This document shows positions 7,704 through 15,846 of a stretch of DNA of 64,000 nt, in pieces. Origin of the DNA: Nocardia spumae. GTDB lineage: Bacteria > Actinomycetota > Actinomycetes > Mycobacteriales > Mycobacteriaceae. Both the position numbers and the translations under genes were made by a program. The DNA lies in assembly GCF_020733635.1 (NCBI RefSeq), contig NZ_JAJFZL010000001.1:6448001-6512000 (forward strand), read 5' to 3'. The notes below the pieces were generated by a model that saw only the letters and a list, made by a program, of their open reading frames with translations, searched no databases and was not told the DNA's origin. Numbering within the stretch: position 1 is the stretch's first letter; each line of letters opens with the position of its first letter.

Positions 7704-9047
7704 TCAGGCCTCGACGACGTACGGCGCCACGCTGCCGAGTTTTTCGCAGGTCTCGGTGAATTCCCGCTCCGGCCGCGACTGCGACACGATGCCGGCGCCG
7801 GCCCGCAGCCAGGCGCCCTCGGTGGTCTGGTAGATCGCCCGCAGCACCAGCGTCGCCTCCAGCGCGCCCCCGGCGGAAACGGTCACCACCGCACCGGAAT
7901 ACAGGCCACGGGCGTCGTGGTCGAGCCGGAAGACCGCGTCCACACCGCTCTGCTTCGGAATACCCGAGGCGGTCACCGACGGGAACAGCATTTCCAGCGC
8001 GTCCCAGGCGCTCTTGTCCGCGGCCAGGGTGCCACGCACGGTGGAGGCCAGGTGCTGCACACTGCCCCGCTCGCGCACCGCCATGAAATCGGCGACGGCG
8101 GTACTGCCGGGCTCGGCCACCGCCGCGATCTCGCCGAACGAGGTCTGCACCGAGATCGCGTGTTCGACGATCTCCTTCGGATCCCCGACCAGTTCCTCGC
8201 GTGCCGCGGCATCGGCTTCCGCCCCGCGGCCGAAGGCGCGGGTGCCGGCCAGCGGTTCGGTGGTCACGACGCGTCGATCGTCGACCGAGACCACCAGTTC
8301 CGGACTGAATCCGGCCGCTTCCAGGCCGCCCAGCCGCAGCAGGAAGGAACGGGCGGGGGTGTTGTTGGCACGACCGAGCCGATAGGTCCGCGGAATGTCC
8401 ACGGGGAACGGCAGATCCACCTTGCGGGACAGAATCACCTTCTGATACCGACCGGACCGGATCTCGTCGACGGCCTCGGCGACCCGGCCGCGGTAGTCGG
8501 TGGGGTCGATGGTGATGTCGACCGGCCGCGGCTGCGCCGACGGGGTAGCGCCCGCGCGCGCGATCAGTTCGTGGATCTCGGCGGTCTCGCGCGGTGTCGC
8601 GCCGGAAACCCGCACACCGGACGCATCGATGCGCACCTCGATCCGGGGAATCATCAGATGCGCCAGGGTGGTTCGATCCGCGACGTGGTCATGAGCGCTC
8701 AGTGCCCAGGCGCAGAATTCGAATCCGATCCAGCCGTAGGCATTGCGGCCCTCCCGCGGCAGCTTCGCCAGTGCCGCGTCGATCACCGCGGCCGGGCGGC
8801 CCCGCCACGACTCGACGGTGGCACGGCCCTCCCATTCGACACGCAGTTCGCCGGAGTCCAATTCGATACCCCCGATCGGATCGGCGGCGAATACCCAGCC
8901 GTCGGGGCCTTCGTAGCAGACGTACTCACCGAAACGGTCGGCGGCGGCCAGCGCCGCCATGGCATCGGCGGGTGCGACTACCGCCCGACCCATCGACCCC
9001 GGACCGTCTTCAAAACCGCTTCGCACCCGCTCGTCCGTGGTCGACAC
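7704..9047 (-). CDS. nbtS: Salicylate synthase (chorismate-utilising, MbtI/Irp9-like)
   Basis: 447 aa, an MST-family enzyme that turns chorismate into isochorismate and then salicylate plus pyruvate, supplying the siderophore cap. Typical segments are YQKVILSRKVDLPFPVDI, GFSPELVVSVDDRRVVTTEPLAGTR, DPKEIVEHAISVQTSF, VQHLASTVRGTL, FPSVTASGIPKQSGVDAV, and a C-terminal GAGIVSQSRPEREFTET with the Mg-binding glutamates. Start GTG 9045-9047 has GGAGG just upstream. Two IdeR-type boxes lie within 60 bp upstream. Together with the ligase at 6002-7642 it gives salicyl-AMP; the remaining nocobactin genes must lie elsewhere. Confidence 0.9.
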   Translation of the reverse strand: MSTTDERVRSGFEDGPGSMGRAVVAPADAMAALAAADRFGEYVCYEGPDGWVFAADPIGGIELDSGELRVEWEGRATVESWRGRPAAVIDAALAKLPREGRNAYGWIGFEFCAWALSAHDHVADRTTLAHLMIPRIEVRIDASGVRVSGATPRETAEIHELIARAGATPSAQPRPVDITIDPTDYRGRVAEAVDEIRSGRYQKVILSRKVDLPFPVDIPRTYRLGRANNTPARSFLLRLGGLEAAGFSPELVVSVDDRRVVTTEPLAGTRAFGRGAEADAAAREELVGDPKEIVEHAISVQTSFGEIAAVAEPGSTAVADFMAVRERGSVQHLASTVRGTLAADKSAWDALEMLFPSVTASGIPKQSGVDAVFRLDHDARGLYSGAVVTVSAGGALEATLVLRAIYQTTEGAWLRAGAGIVSQSRPEREFTETCEKLGSVAPYVVEA

Positions 9048-9055
9048 CGTTCCTC

Positions 9056-9103
9056 CAAGGTTACGCTTACCTAACTACAGGGGGTGAGGTTAGCATTACC
9101 TGA
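9056..9103. promoter_or_regulatory. Tandem IdeR/iron boxes upstream of nbtS
   Basis: Two 19-bp sites, 9056-9074 (15 of 19 matches to the IdeR consensus) and 9085-9103 (14 of 19), lie just upstream of the salicylate synthase start, 10 bases apart. Together with the box at 5936-5954 they place both genes under iron control. Confidence 0.75.
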
Positions 9104-9223
9104 CCTCACAGGTGCTGTGCCGGAGCACACATCGATGACGCTTTCCGAGCGTCGCGTCCAACTTCCTGCGGGAAGGCGGTCGCGCGAGCTTGAATGGTGG
9201 AGCGCCGTCGAGGGAGGGTCACC

Positions 9224-11602
9224 ATGATCGATCACGCCGCCGGGACTCCGGCTCCGAGCTCCGCGAACGGTCTGCCGCGCTCGGCGGTGGCCCTGGTCGA
9301 CGCGGTGTCACCGGTGGAACGTGAACTGATCGGCGGCTGGCTCGCCGAGGGCGGGGTCGCCGCCGAACTCGGAGTCGACGCCCCCGTCACGCAGATCGAT
9401 CTGGATGCCGCCGCCGTGGCCGCTCGACTGGTCGGCCGCCGCGACGATCCACTGGTGATCCCGATCCGGGTGCTGTGGCTGCCGGCGGAGCGAGACGGCG
9501 TGCGGCGCACCACCTTCGCCGATCTGGTGCTGCTGAGCAATCCCCGGCGGCCCCACCGACTCCTGCAGCGCCGCCTGGTGGACAAGGCCCCCGACCGTCA
9601 TCTGATCCTCACCGGCCGGCCCGCCCGTCTCAGCGATCTACGCGCGAACAACCCCGGGGTGGCGGGAAGTGCGGAACCGTTCGCCCGCGCCATCGTGCGC
9701 GCCGGCATCGTGGCGCTGGAACTGGCCGAACGGGCGGTGATCGGCGACCGCTACAAGGTGCCGCGGCTGGTGGTCGAGGAGATTCTGGACTCCCCCGAAT
9801 TCCTGCGCCGGCTCGACGCCATCGCGACCGAGTCCGGCTCCGAACCGCGGGATGTGTACCGGCGGGCGGAGAAGGCGCTGCGTGAACTCGTCGCCGCGCA
9901 GAGCCGGCTGGTGTCGGATCTGTTCACCCAGGCCATGCGGCCGGTACACGCCTCCACCTGGAAGGTCGACGCCGATCGGTCCGGACTGGCCGCGCTGCGC
10001 CGGCTCAATCGCAACCACCCGCTGGTGTTCCTGCCCTCGCACCGTTCCTATGTCGATGCGTTCGTGCTGGGAGACGCTCTGGCGCGCAACGATTTCCCAC
10101 CCAATCACGTCATCGGCGGCGCCAATCTGAGCTTCTGGCCGATGGGCCCCATCGCGCGCCGCACCGGCACCGTCTTCATCCGCCGCAGCTTCGGCGACGA
10201 CGAGGTCTACAAGGCCGTGGTCGAGGAGTACTTCGCCTACCTGCTGGCGAAGCGATTCAATCTGGAGTGGTATTTCGAAGGCGGGCGCACCCGCACCGGG
10301 AAGCTGCGGCCACCCCGATTCGGGCTGCTGAACTATCTCGCCTCCGCCATTCGCAGCCGGCGGATCGACGATGTGCTGCTGGTACCCGTATCCATCACCT
10401 ACGAGCGGCTCAACGAACTGGGGTCCATCGCGACCGAACAGGCCGGCGGCACCAAGAAACCCGAGGGCCTGACCTGGCTGGCCCGCTACATCCGCAGTCA
10501 ACAGCATTCGGCCGGGCGGGTGTACGTGCGCTTCGGCGCCCCGCTGTCGGCGCGCGATCGGCTCGCCGTCCACGGCGATCCGATGCGCCCGGGCCCGGAG
10601 CGCTCGGACACCGACTCGGCGGAGCTGTCGGATCGGCAGCACAAGGCGGTGCAGCGCTTGGCCTTCGAGGTGGCGGTCGGCATCAACGCGGTCACGCCGA
10701 TCACCGTCAACGCCTTGGTGACACTGACCCTGCTGGGTGTACACGAGCGCGCGCTCACCCTCGGCGAGGTCCGCCACGTCCTGGAACCGGTCCTCGGCTA
10801 CATTCGCCGCCGGGCGCTGCCGACCGGCGAACTGGAGACCCTGCGCGACGATCACGGCCTGGCGGTCGTGCTGGAACAGTTGTCGGCCGCCAAGGTGGTC
10901 ACCGTGTATCGCGGCGGACTGGAACCGGTGTACTCCATCGAGTCCGGCGCCCATCTGGAAGCCGCCTTCTATCGCAACAGCGCGGTGCACTGGTTCGTCG
11001 ACCGGGCCATCCTCGAATTGGCGATCCTGGAGGTGGCCGATCGGCAGGCCGGCGCCGCCCCCGGCATCGAGGCGATCTGGGACGCCGCCTACCGCCTGCG
11101 AGATCTGCTGAAATTCGAGTTCTTCTTCCCCGATCGCATCGAGTTCGCCGCGGCGATGAGTGCGGAAATGCTGCTGTTGGACCGGAATTGGGAACAGCGC
11201 GACAGTGCCGAGCGGCTGGTGTGCGCACTGGCCGATTCGGGATTCATCATGGCCCACCGCGTGGTGCGATCGTTCTTCGACGCCCAGTTGGTGGTGGCCG
11301 AGCGGCTGGCCGCCGCCGACCCGGCGACCCGTCCGGATCGCAAACAGTTCATCGACGAATGCCTGGCCGTCGGCCGGCAGATGCTGCTCCAGCAGCGGTT
11401 GCACAGCCCGGAATCGGTCTCGTCCGAATTGTTCGCCAGCGCACTGAAACTCGCCGAGAACTACGGCCTGCTCGATCCGGATACGCCCGATGTGGCGCGG
11501 CGCCGCCGCGAACTGGCCGACGAATTGGCGACGATCAGCGCCCGGATCTCGCGGGCGGCAACCCTCGATCCGTCCAACCGCACACCGCAGGGGACAGCGT
11601 GA
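9224..11602 (+). CDS. plsB: Glycerol-3-phosphate 1-O-acyltransferase
   Basis: 792 aa, the long PlsB type that acylates sn-1 of glycerol 3-phosphate at the membrane. The acyltransferase blocks are LPSHRSYVDAF (HX4D), GPIARRTGTVFIRRSFGDD, WYFEGGRTRTGKL, and VPVSITYERLNE. ATG 9224 is preceded by AGGGAGGG and is preferred over ATG 9194, which has no ribosome binding site. The stop overlaps the GTG of the next gene (GTGA at 11599-11602), so the two are translationally coupled. The PlsB plus HAD-PlsC pair mirrors M. tuberculosis Rv2482c/Rv2483c. Expected role: phosphatidic acid and triacylglycerol synthesis. Confidence 0.92.
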   Translation: MIDHAAGTPAPSSANGLPRSAVALVDAVSPVERELIGGWLAEGGVAAELGVDAPVTQIDLDAAAVAARLVGRRDDPLVIPIRVLWLPAERDGVRRTTFADLVLLSNPRRPHRLLQRRLVDKAPDRHLILTGRPARLSDLRANNPGVAGSAEPFARAIVRAGIVALELAERAVIGDRYKVPRLVVEEILDSPEFLRRLDAIATESGSEPRDVYRRAEKALRELVAAQSRLVSDLFTQAMRPVHASTWKVDADRSGLAALRRLNRNHPLVFLPSHRSYVDAFVLGDALARNDFPPNHVIGGANLSFWPMGPIARRTGTVFIRRSFGDDEVYKAVVEEYFAYLLAKRFNLEWYFEGGRTRTGKLRPPRFGLLNYLASAIRSRRIDDVLLVPVSITYERLNELGSIATEQAGGTKKPEGLTWLARYIRSQQHSAGRVYVRFGAPLSARDRLAVHGDPMRPGPERSDTDSAELSDRQHKAVQRLAFEVAVGINAVTPITVNALVTLTLLGVHERALTLGEVRHVLEPVLGYIRRRALPTGELETLRDDHGLAVVLEQLSAAKVVTVYRGGLEPVYSIESGAHLEAAFYRNSAVHWFVDRAILELAILEVADRQAGAAPGIEAIWDAAYRLRDLLKFEFFFPDRIEFAAAMSAEMLLLDRNWEQRDSAERLVCALADSGFIMAHRVVRSFFDAQLVVAERLAAADPATRPDRKQFIDECLAVGRQMLLQQRLHSPESVSSELFASALKLAENYGLLDPDTPDVARRRRELADELATISARISRAATLDPSNRTPQGTA

Positions 11603-13023
11603 ATCTCTCCGAGGCGATCTCCGCCATCCGGTCCGGCCCGCGAGGTCCACGAGTGGCGGCCGTCTTCGACTTCGGCGGGACGGTGGTCTCCGGGTTCACC
11701 CCTGCCGCCGTTCCGCTGCGCGTCCCGTGGCGCCACGACTCCGATCGCGCCCTGGTCCACACCCTGGTGAACAGCATTCGCGGCTCCCGCGTCGAGGGCG
11801 AGTACGAGCGTTTCCTGCAGCGGGCCAGTCACGTGTGCGCCGGGCGTACCGCCGAGGAGCTCACCGAACTCGGCGAGCGATTGTTTCGCGGCACCATCTA
11901 CGGACACCTGTATCCCGAAGCGTGGCAGCTGATCCGGGAGCACGAGGCGGCGGGGCATACCGTGGTCCTGGCCACCAGCCTCACCCGGTTCCAGGTGCTG
12001 CCGGCCGCCCGGGAACTGGGCGTCGAACATGTGCTGTACACCGCGATGGCCACCGCGGACGGTGTCCTCACCGGTTTCACCGAGGGGAAGCCGTTGTGGC
12101 GCAACGAGAAAGCGGCGGCGGTACAGCGCTTCGCCGCCGAGCACGGTATCGACCCGGCCGACAGCTACGCCTATGCCGATGCCGCGCCGGATATTCCGCT
12201 GCTGGAATCGGTCGGCCATCCGGTCGCGGTGAATCCCGGCCCGCGCATGGCCATGACCGCCGGTGAACGGGACTGGCCGATCCTGACCTTCCGGCCGCGC
12301 GAATCGGCGCGGATCAGCGATTTCGCCCGCACCGCGGTCGGTTTCACGGGTCTGCTCAGCGGCGCCGCCTTCGGGGTCGCCTCCCGCGCGGCCACCCGCG
12401 AGCGCCGGTCGATGGCCGACGCCATGATCGCCACCGCGGCCGATGCCACGCTGCGCGCCACCGGGGTGCGCGTGCGGGTGACCGGCGCCGAGTACGCCCG
12501 GCAGCCGCGGCCGGCGGTCTTCCTGTTCAATCACCAGAGTCAATTCGACATGGTGGTCCTGGCCGAGGTGCTGCGCTCCGGATTCACCGCGGTGGTGAAG
12601 AAGGAGGTCACCGCCAATCCGGTCTTCGGCCCGCTGCTGCGCTTCGCCGAGGCGACATTCATCGACCGATCCGACACGGCCAGCGCGAAGGCGGCACTGG
12701 AACCGGTGGTGGAGACGCTACGCGGCGGGCTGTCGATCGTGGTGGCACCGGAGGGCACCCGGTCGATGACTCCGCGTATCGGCCGCTTCAAGAAGGGGGC
12801 CTTCCATATCGCCATCGCGGCCGGCGTGCCGATCATCCCCCTGGTCATCCGCAATTCGGGCGAAATCGCCTGGCGGAATTCGCCGATCGTGCGCAAGGGC
12901 ACCGTCGATGTGGCGCTCCTGGCGCCGATCGACGTGAGCGGCTGGAATCCGAGCGCCATGGACGCCGAGATCGAGCGGGTACGGCAGCTGTTCGTGGATG
13001 CGCTGCGCGACTGGCCGAACTAG
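11599..13023 (+). CDS. plsC: HAD-domain/1-acyl-glycerol-3-phosphate acyltransferase fusion (PlsC)
   Basis: 474 aa in two parts. Residues about 20-225 are a HAD-IB phosphatase-like domain: motif I VFDFGGTVVSG, motif II ATSLTRF, the lysine in FTEGKPLWRNEK, and YADAAPDIPLL. Residues about 270-474 are the PlsC acyltransferase (NHQSQFD with HX4D, FIDRSDT, APEGTRSMTPR), which makes phosphatidic acid. Motif I is normally DxDGT; here it is Asp-Phe-Gly-Gly-Thr, so the acid/base aspartate is missing and phosphatase activity is doubtful. Start GTG 11599 overlaps the plsB stop. The stop TAG lies in a CTAG shared with the opposite-strand gene that ends at 13020. Confidence 0.9.
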   Translation: MNLSEAISAIRSGPRGPRVAAVFDFGGTVVSGFTPAAVPLRVPWRHDSDRALVHTLVNSIRGSRVEGEYERFLQRASHVCAGRTAEELTELGERLFRGTIYGHLYPEAWQLIREHEAAGHTVVLATSLTRFQVLPAARELGVEHVLYTAMATADGVLTGFTEGKPLWRNEKAAAVQRFAAEHGIDPADSYAYADAAPDIPLLESVGHPVAVNPGPRMAMTAGERDWPILTFRPRESARISDFARTAVGFTGLLSGAAFGVASRAATRERRSMADAMIATAADATLRATGVRVRVTGAEYARQPRPAVFLFNHQSQFDMVVLAEVLRSGFTAVVKKEVTANPVFGPLLRFAEATFIDRSDTASAKAALEPVVETLRGGLSIVVAPEGTRSMTPRIGRFKKGAFHIAIAAGVPIIPLVIRNSGEIAWRNSPIVRKGTVDVALLAPIDVSGWNPSAMDAEIERVRQLFVDALRDWPN

Positions 13024-13739
13024 ACGCTGCGGCCGAACAGCAGCTTCCACGGCATGAGCGCCGATTCCAGCTGCACCTTCAGGCTCATCTTCGAGGCGCC
13101 CTTGGTCCGCTCCTCGAAACGAATCGGCACCTCGGCGATGGAAATCCCCTGCTTGATCGTGCGGTAGTTCATCTCGACCTGGAAGGAGTAGCCGTTGCTG
13201 TGGATGGAGGCCACATCGATGGCACGCAGGGTCTCGGCCTTCCACGCCTTGAATCCGGCCGTGGCGTCCTTGACGCCGAGCCGCAGGATCGCGTTCACGT
13301 AGAAGTTCGCCCAGGCGGACAGCGCCTTGCGGTACCACTTCCACTCGGCGGCGGTAGATCCCCCCGGGACGTAGCGCGAGCCCAGGACCACGCCGGCGCC
13401 GGAGTTCTCGAGTTTGTCCAGCATGGCCGGAATCACCTCGGCCGGATGCGACAGATCGGCGTCCATCTGGATGACCACGTCGGCGCCTTCGTCGAGAGCC
13501 CTGGTGATGCCCGCGATATAAGCCCGGCCCAGGCCGTCCTTCTCGGTGCGGTGCAGCACGCTCACCGCGGACGGCAGCTCGACGGCCAGCTTGTCAGCGA
13601 CCTCACCGGTACCGTCCGGAGAGTTGTCGTCGACAACCAGAACATGCAGGTCGGCGACCGGTAATGCGGTGAGACGCTCCACCGCCACCGGCAGGTTCTC
13701 CCGCTCGTTGTACGTCGGCACCACCACGGTCACCTTCAC
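13020..13739 (-). CDS. ppm1: Polyprenol-phosphate mannosyltransferase (Ppm1/Dpm1-like)
   Basis: 239-aa GT2 enzyme: VTVVVPTYNERENL, VDDNSPDGTGEVAD, and the metal-binding QMDADLSHP, then GSRYVPGG and TAGFKAW. It transfers mannose from GDP-Man to polyprenol phosphate, giving the donor for lipoarabinomannan and protein mannosylation. GTG 13737-13739 has GGAGGG upstream and begins the conserved domain; the longer frame to 13796 is not supported. There is no fused acyltransferase domain, unlike M. tuberculosis Ppm1. The terminal TAG (13020-13022) overlaps the plsC stop on the other strand by a shared CTAG. No terminator is seen between the two. Confidence 0.88.
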   Translation of the reverse strand: MKVTVVVPTYNERENLPVAVERLTALPVADLHVLVVDDNSPDGTGEVADKLAVELPSAVSVLHRTEKDGLGRAYIAGITRALDEGADVVIQMDADLSHPAEVIPAMLDKLENSGAGVVLGSRYVPGGSTAAEWKWYRKALSAWANFYVNAILRLGVKDATAGFKAWKAETLRAIDVASIHSNGYSFQVEMNYRTIKQGISIAEVPIRFEERTKGASKMSLKVQLESALMPWKLLFGRSV

Positions 13740-13889
13740 AAGTCGCCCTCCGCTCGAATCGACCTGATTGCGCGCCCGCTCCGGATACGGGCACAACGCT
13801 GCTCAGGAGAACCGTAGCCCACCTTCCTGAGCGGGAACGAGCTGCCCGGTCGTCCCGAATTCGAATCGGTTGCCGCCCGCGCGAGCGCC

Positions 13890-14069
13890 TCAATCCCTCC
13901 CGTCACGCGCGTCGTCGGCGGCGTTGCGTTCACGCACGATGTCCAGTGCCCGTTCGGCGGTGGCCCGGTCCGGATACGGGCCCATCCGATCGGCGAACCA
14001 GCAGCGCTTGCCCTGTTCGGGGCGGTGGTGCTTGAGGCAGTAGTACCAGCGGTCATCGGAATCGCCCAT
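13890..14069 (-). CDS. Small conserved actinobacterial protein (SPOR-domain-like annotation in relatives)
   Basis: About 59 aa starting MGDSDDRWYYCLKHH and containing a conserved core rich in aromatic, Cys and charged residues: GKRCWFADRMGPYPDRATAERALDIVRERNAADD. Short proteins of this form are common in Nocardia/Rhodococcus, often labelled hypothetical or SPOR-domain. The start could also be the ATG at 14078, three codons earlier; neither has a clear ribosome binding site. It lies upstream of ppm1 on the same strand, separated by about 150 bp that include an inverted repeat (GCTCAGGA...TCCTGAGC, about 13799-13838). Confidence 0.6.
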   Translation of the reverse strand: MGDSDDRWYYCLKHHRPEQGKRCWFADRMGPYPDRATAERALDIVRERNAADDARDGRD

Positions 14070-14137
14070 GACGATCATCGTCGCATCCGCCGCCCGGCCT
14101 GTCAGCGATCCGGCGATTCCGTCCGGCGGTGTGGCCC

Positions 14138-14173
14138 TTGACACATCATGCCTGTGAATGTACGTTCATTCAC
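14138..14173 (+). promoter_or_regulatory. Promoter and TetR-type operator of the acyl-CoA operon
   Basis: TTGACA (14138-14143) and TACGTT (14161-14166) are spaced 17 bp, a near-consensus promoter. A palindrome with 7-bp arms, GTGAATG (14154-14160) and CATTCAC (14167-14173), sits across the -10. A related palindrome lies before the TetR gene at 19883-19910. Confidence 0.7.
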
Positions 14174-14239
14174 TACAAATACCAATTCACTCACCGGGAC
14201 GGTTCGCGGTCGCCGCCCGTCCGAGCAGAAGGAAGTGCG

Positions 14240-15052
14240 ATGGATTTCTCCACCTACGAGCAGCTGACGTTCAAACGCCTCGAGGACGGCGTTCTGCTGA
14301 TCACGATCGATCGGCCGGAGAAGTACAACGCCGCCGACGAGCAGATGCACGCCGAGCTGGCGCGGGTCTGGTCGGACGTCTCGGCCGATCCGGAGACCCG
14401 CGTCGCGGTCATCACCGGCGCGGGTAAGGCCTTCTCCGCGGGCGGCGACCTGGCCATGGTCGAGCGGATGGCCGGTAACCACGAGCGGGTCGCGAACATG
14501 CTCAGCGAGATGAGCGATCTGGTCTACAACATGATCAATTGCGAGAAGCCGGTCATCGCCGCGGTCAACGGGGTGGCCGTCGGTGCCGGGCTCGTCGTCG
14601 CACTGCTGTCCGACATCTCCATCTGCGCCCGGGACGCCAAACTCGGCGACGGCCACGTGAAGCTCGGCGTCGCCGCCGGCGATCACGCCGCGATCCTGTG
14701 GCCGCTGCTCTCGGGCATGGCCAAGGCCAAGTACTACCTGCTGACCGGCGAGATGGTCGACGGCGCCGAGGCCGAGCGGATCGGCATGGTCACCAGTGCG
14801 GTGCCGCGCGAACAGGTGCTCGCCGACGCCCTCGCGGTCGCGGGCACACTCGCCGGCGGATCCCAGCTGGCGATCCGCTGGACCAAGAAGGCACTCAACA
14901 ACTGGCTCAAGCAGGCCGGTCCGATCTTCGATCAGTCCGCCGCCTACGAAATGCTCTGCTTCATGGGCCCCGATATCACCGAGGGCTACACCGCGCTGCG
15001 CGAGAAGCGGGCACCGAACTTCCCCTCCGCCCGTGCACTCACCAGCAACTGA
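14240..15052 (+). CDS. Enoyl-CoA hydratase/isomerase family protein
   Basis: 270-aa crotonase. The oxyanion-hole segments are GAGKAFSAGGDLAMVE and NGVAVGAGLVVALLSDISICA. The second acidic position follows GVAAGDHAAILWPLL, where a typical hydratase would have an E/G pattern, so the exact reaction (hydratase, isomerase or hydrolase) is open. First gene of an operon with an SDR, an AMP-dependent ligase and two acyl-CoA dehydrogenases. ATG 14240 has AGAAGGAAG upstream; an in-frame extension to 14129 would run through the promoter and operator. In a cyclic-acid pathway it could be the ring hydratase or ring-opening enzyme, but that is inference. Confidence 0.85.
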   Translation: MDFSTYEQLTFKRLEDGVLLITIDRPEKYNAADEQMHAELARVWSDVSADPETRVAVITGAGKAFSAGGDLAMVERMAGNHERVANMLSEMSDLVYNMINCEKPVIAAVNGVAVGAGLVVALLSDISICARDAKLGDGHVKLGVAAGDHAAILWPLLSGMAKAKYYLLTGEMVDGAEAERIGMVTSAVPREQVLADALAVAGTLAGGSQLAIRWTKKALNNWLKQAGPIFDQSAAYEMLCFMGPDITEGYTALREKRAPNFPSARALTSN

Positions 15053-15062
15053 GGATCGAACA

Positions 15063-15803
15063 ATGATGAGCGACAGGACCATTGCCGTCGTCACCGGAGC
15101 CGGGTCGGGTATCGGCCGGGCGATCACCCTGGCCCTGGCCGCGGGTGGCGCCACGGTCGTGGCCGCCGATCTCGATCTCGACGCCGCCGAGCGCACGGCC
15201 GAGAAGCAGGCCGACCGCATCCTCGCGATGAGGGTGGACATCGCCGACCGCGCCCAGGTCGGCGCGCTACGCGATCAGGTACACGCCGCAGCCGGGGTGC
15301 CGAACGTGCTGGTCAACGCCGCCGGCTGGGATCGCACCGACAAGTTCCTCAATGCCACACCGGAATTCGCGCAGAAGGTCGTCGCGATCAACTACCTCGG
15401 CCCGGTGCACATGTGCGGCGCTTTCCTGCCGGGCATGGTGGATTCGGGGAGCGGCGGCCGGGTGATCAACCTGGCCAGTGACGCCGGCCGGGTCGGCAGC
15501 GCCGGGGAAACCATCTACGCGGGCGCCAAGGGCGGCGTCATCGCACTCACCAAATCCCTGGCGCGCGAGATGGCCCGGTACTCGATCACGGTCAACTGCG
15601 TCTGCCCGGGCCCGACCGACACACCTCTGTTCCAGGCACAGGCCGAGGGGCTGAAAGAGGCTCTGATCAAGGCTATTCCGTTCCGCCGGCTGGCCCGGCC
15701 CGAAGAAGTGGCCGCCCCGGTCACCTTCTTCGCCTCCCCCGACGCGTCGTTCATCACCGGCCAGGTGCTCAGCGTCAGCGGCGGACTCACCATGGCCGGC
15801 TGA
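15063..15803 (+). CDS. SDR oxidoreductase, 3-hydroxyacyl-CoA dehydrogenase-like (BadH-like)
   Basis: 246 aa with TGAGSGIGRA (NAD motif), ADLDLDAAER (Asp for NAD preference), NAAGWD, NLASDAG with the catalytic Ser, YAGAKGG with Tyr and Lys, and the tail FITGQVLSVSGG. The pattern is like the 2-hydroxycyclohexanecarboxyl-CoA dehydrogenase group (BadH) and FabG-type enzymes. Position 2 of the operon, 10 bp after the crotonase stop. GAGGA precedes ATG 15063; ATG 15066 is an alternative. It would oxidise the hydroxyacyl-CoA made by one of the crotonases. Confidence 0.82.
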   Translation: MMSDRTIAVVTGAGSGIGRAITLALAAGGATVVAADLDLDAAERTAEKQADRILAMRVDIADRAQVGALRDQVHAAAGVPNVLVNAAGWDRTDKFLNATPEFAQKVVAINYLGPVHMCGAFLPGMVDSGSGGRVINLASDAGRVGSAGETIYAGAKGGVIALTKSLAREMARYSITVNCVCPGPTDTPLFQAQAEGLKEALIKAIPFRRLARPEEVAAPVTFFASPDASFITGQVLSVSGGLTMAG

Positions 15804-15846
15804 CCCCGGATCAAGGTGCCGAGCAGATCCCGGAGGACGAATCCAG

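Noticed and set aside
9638..11650. A 670-codon open frame on the minus strand
   Set aside because: Shadow of plsB; no start signal and composition of a third-position artefact.
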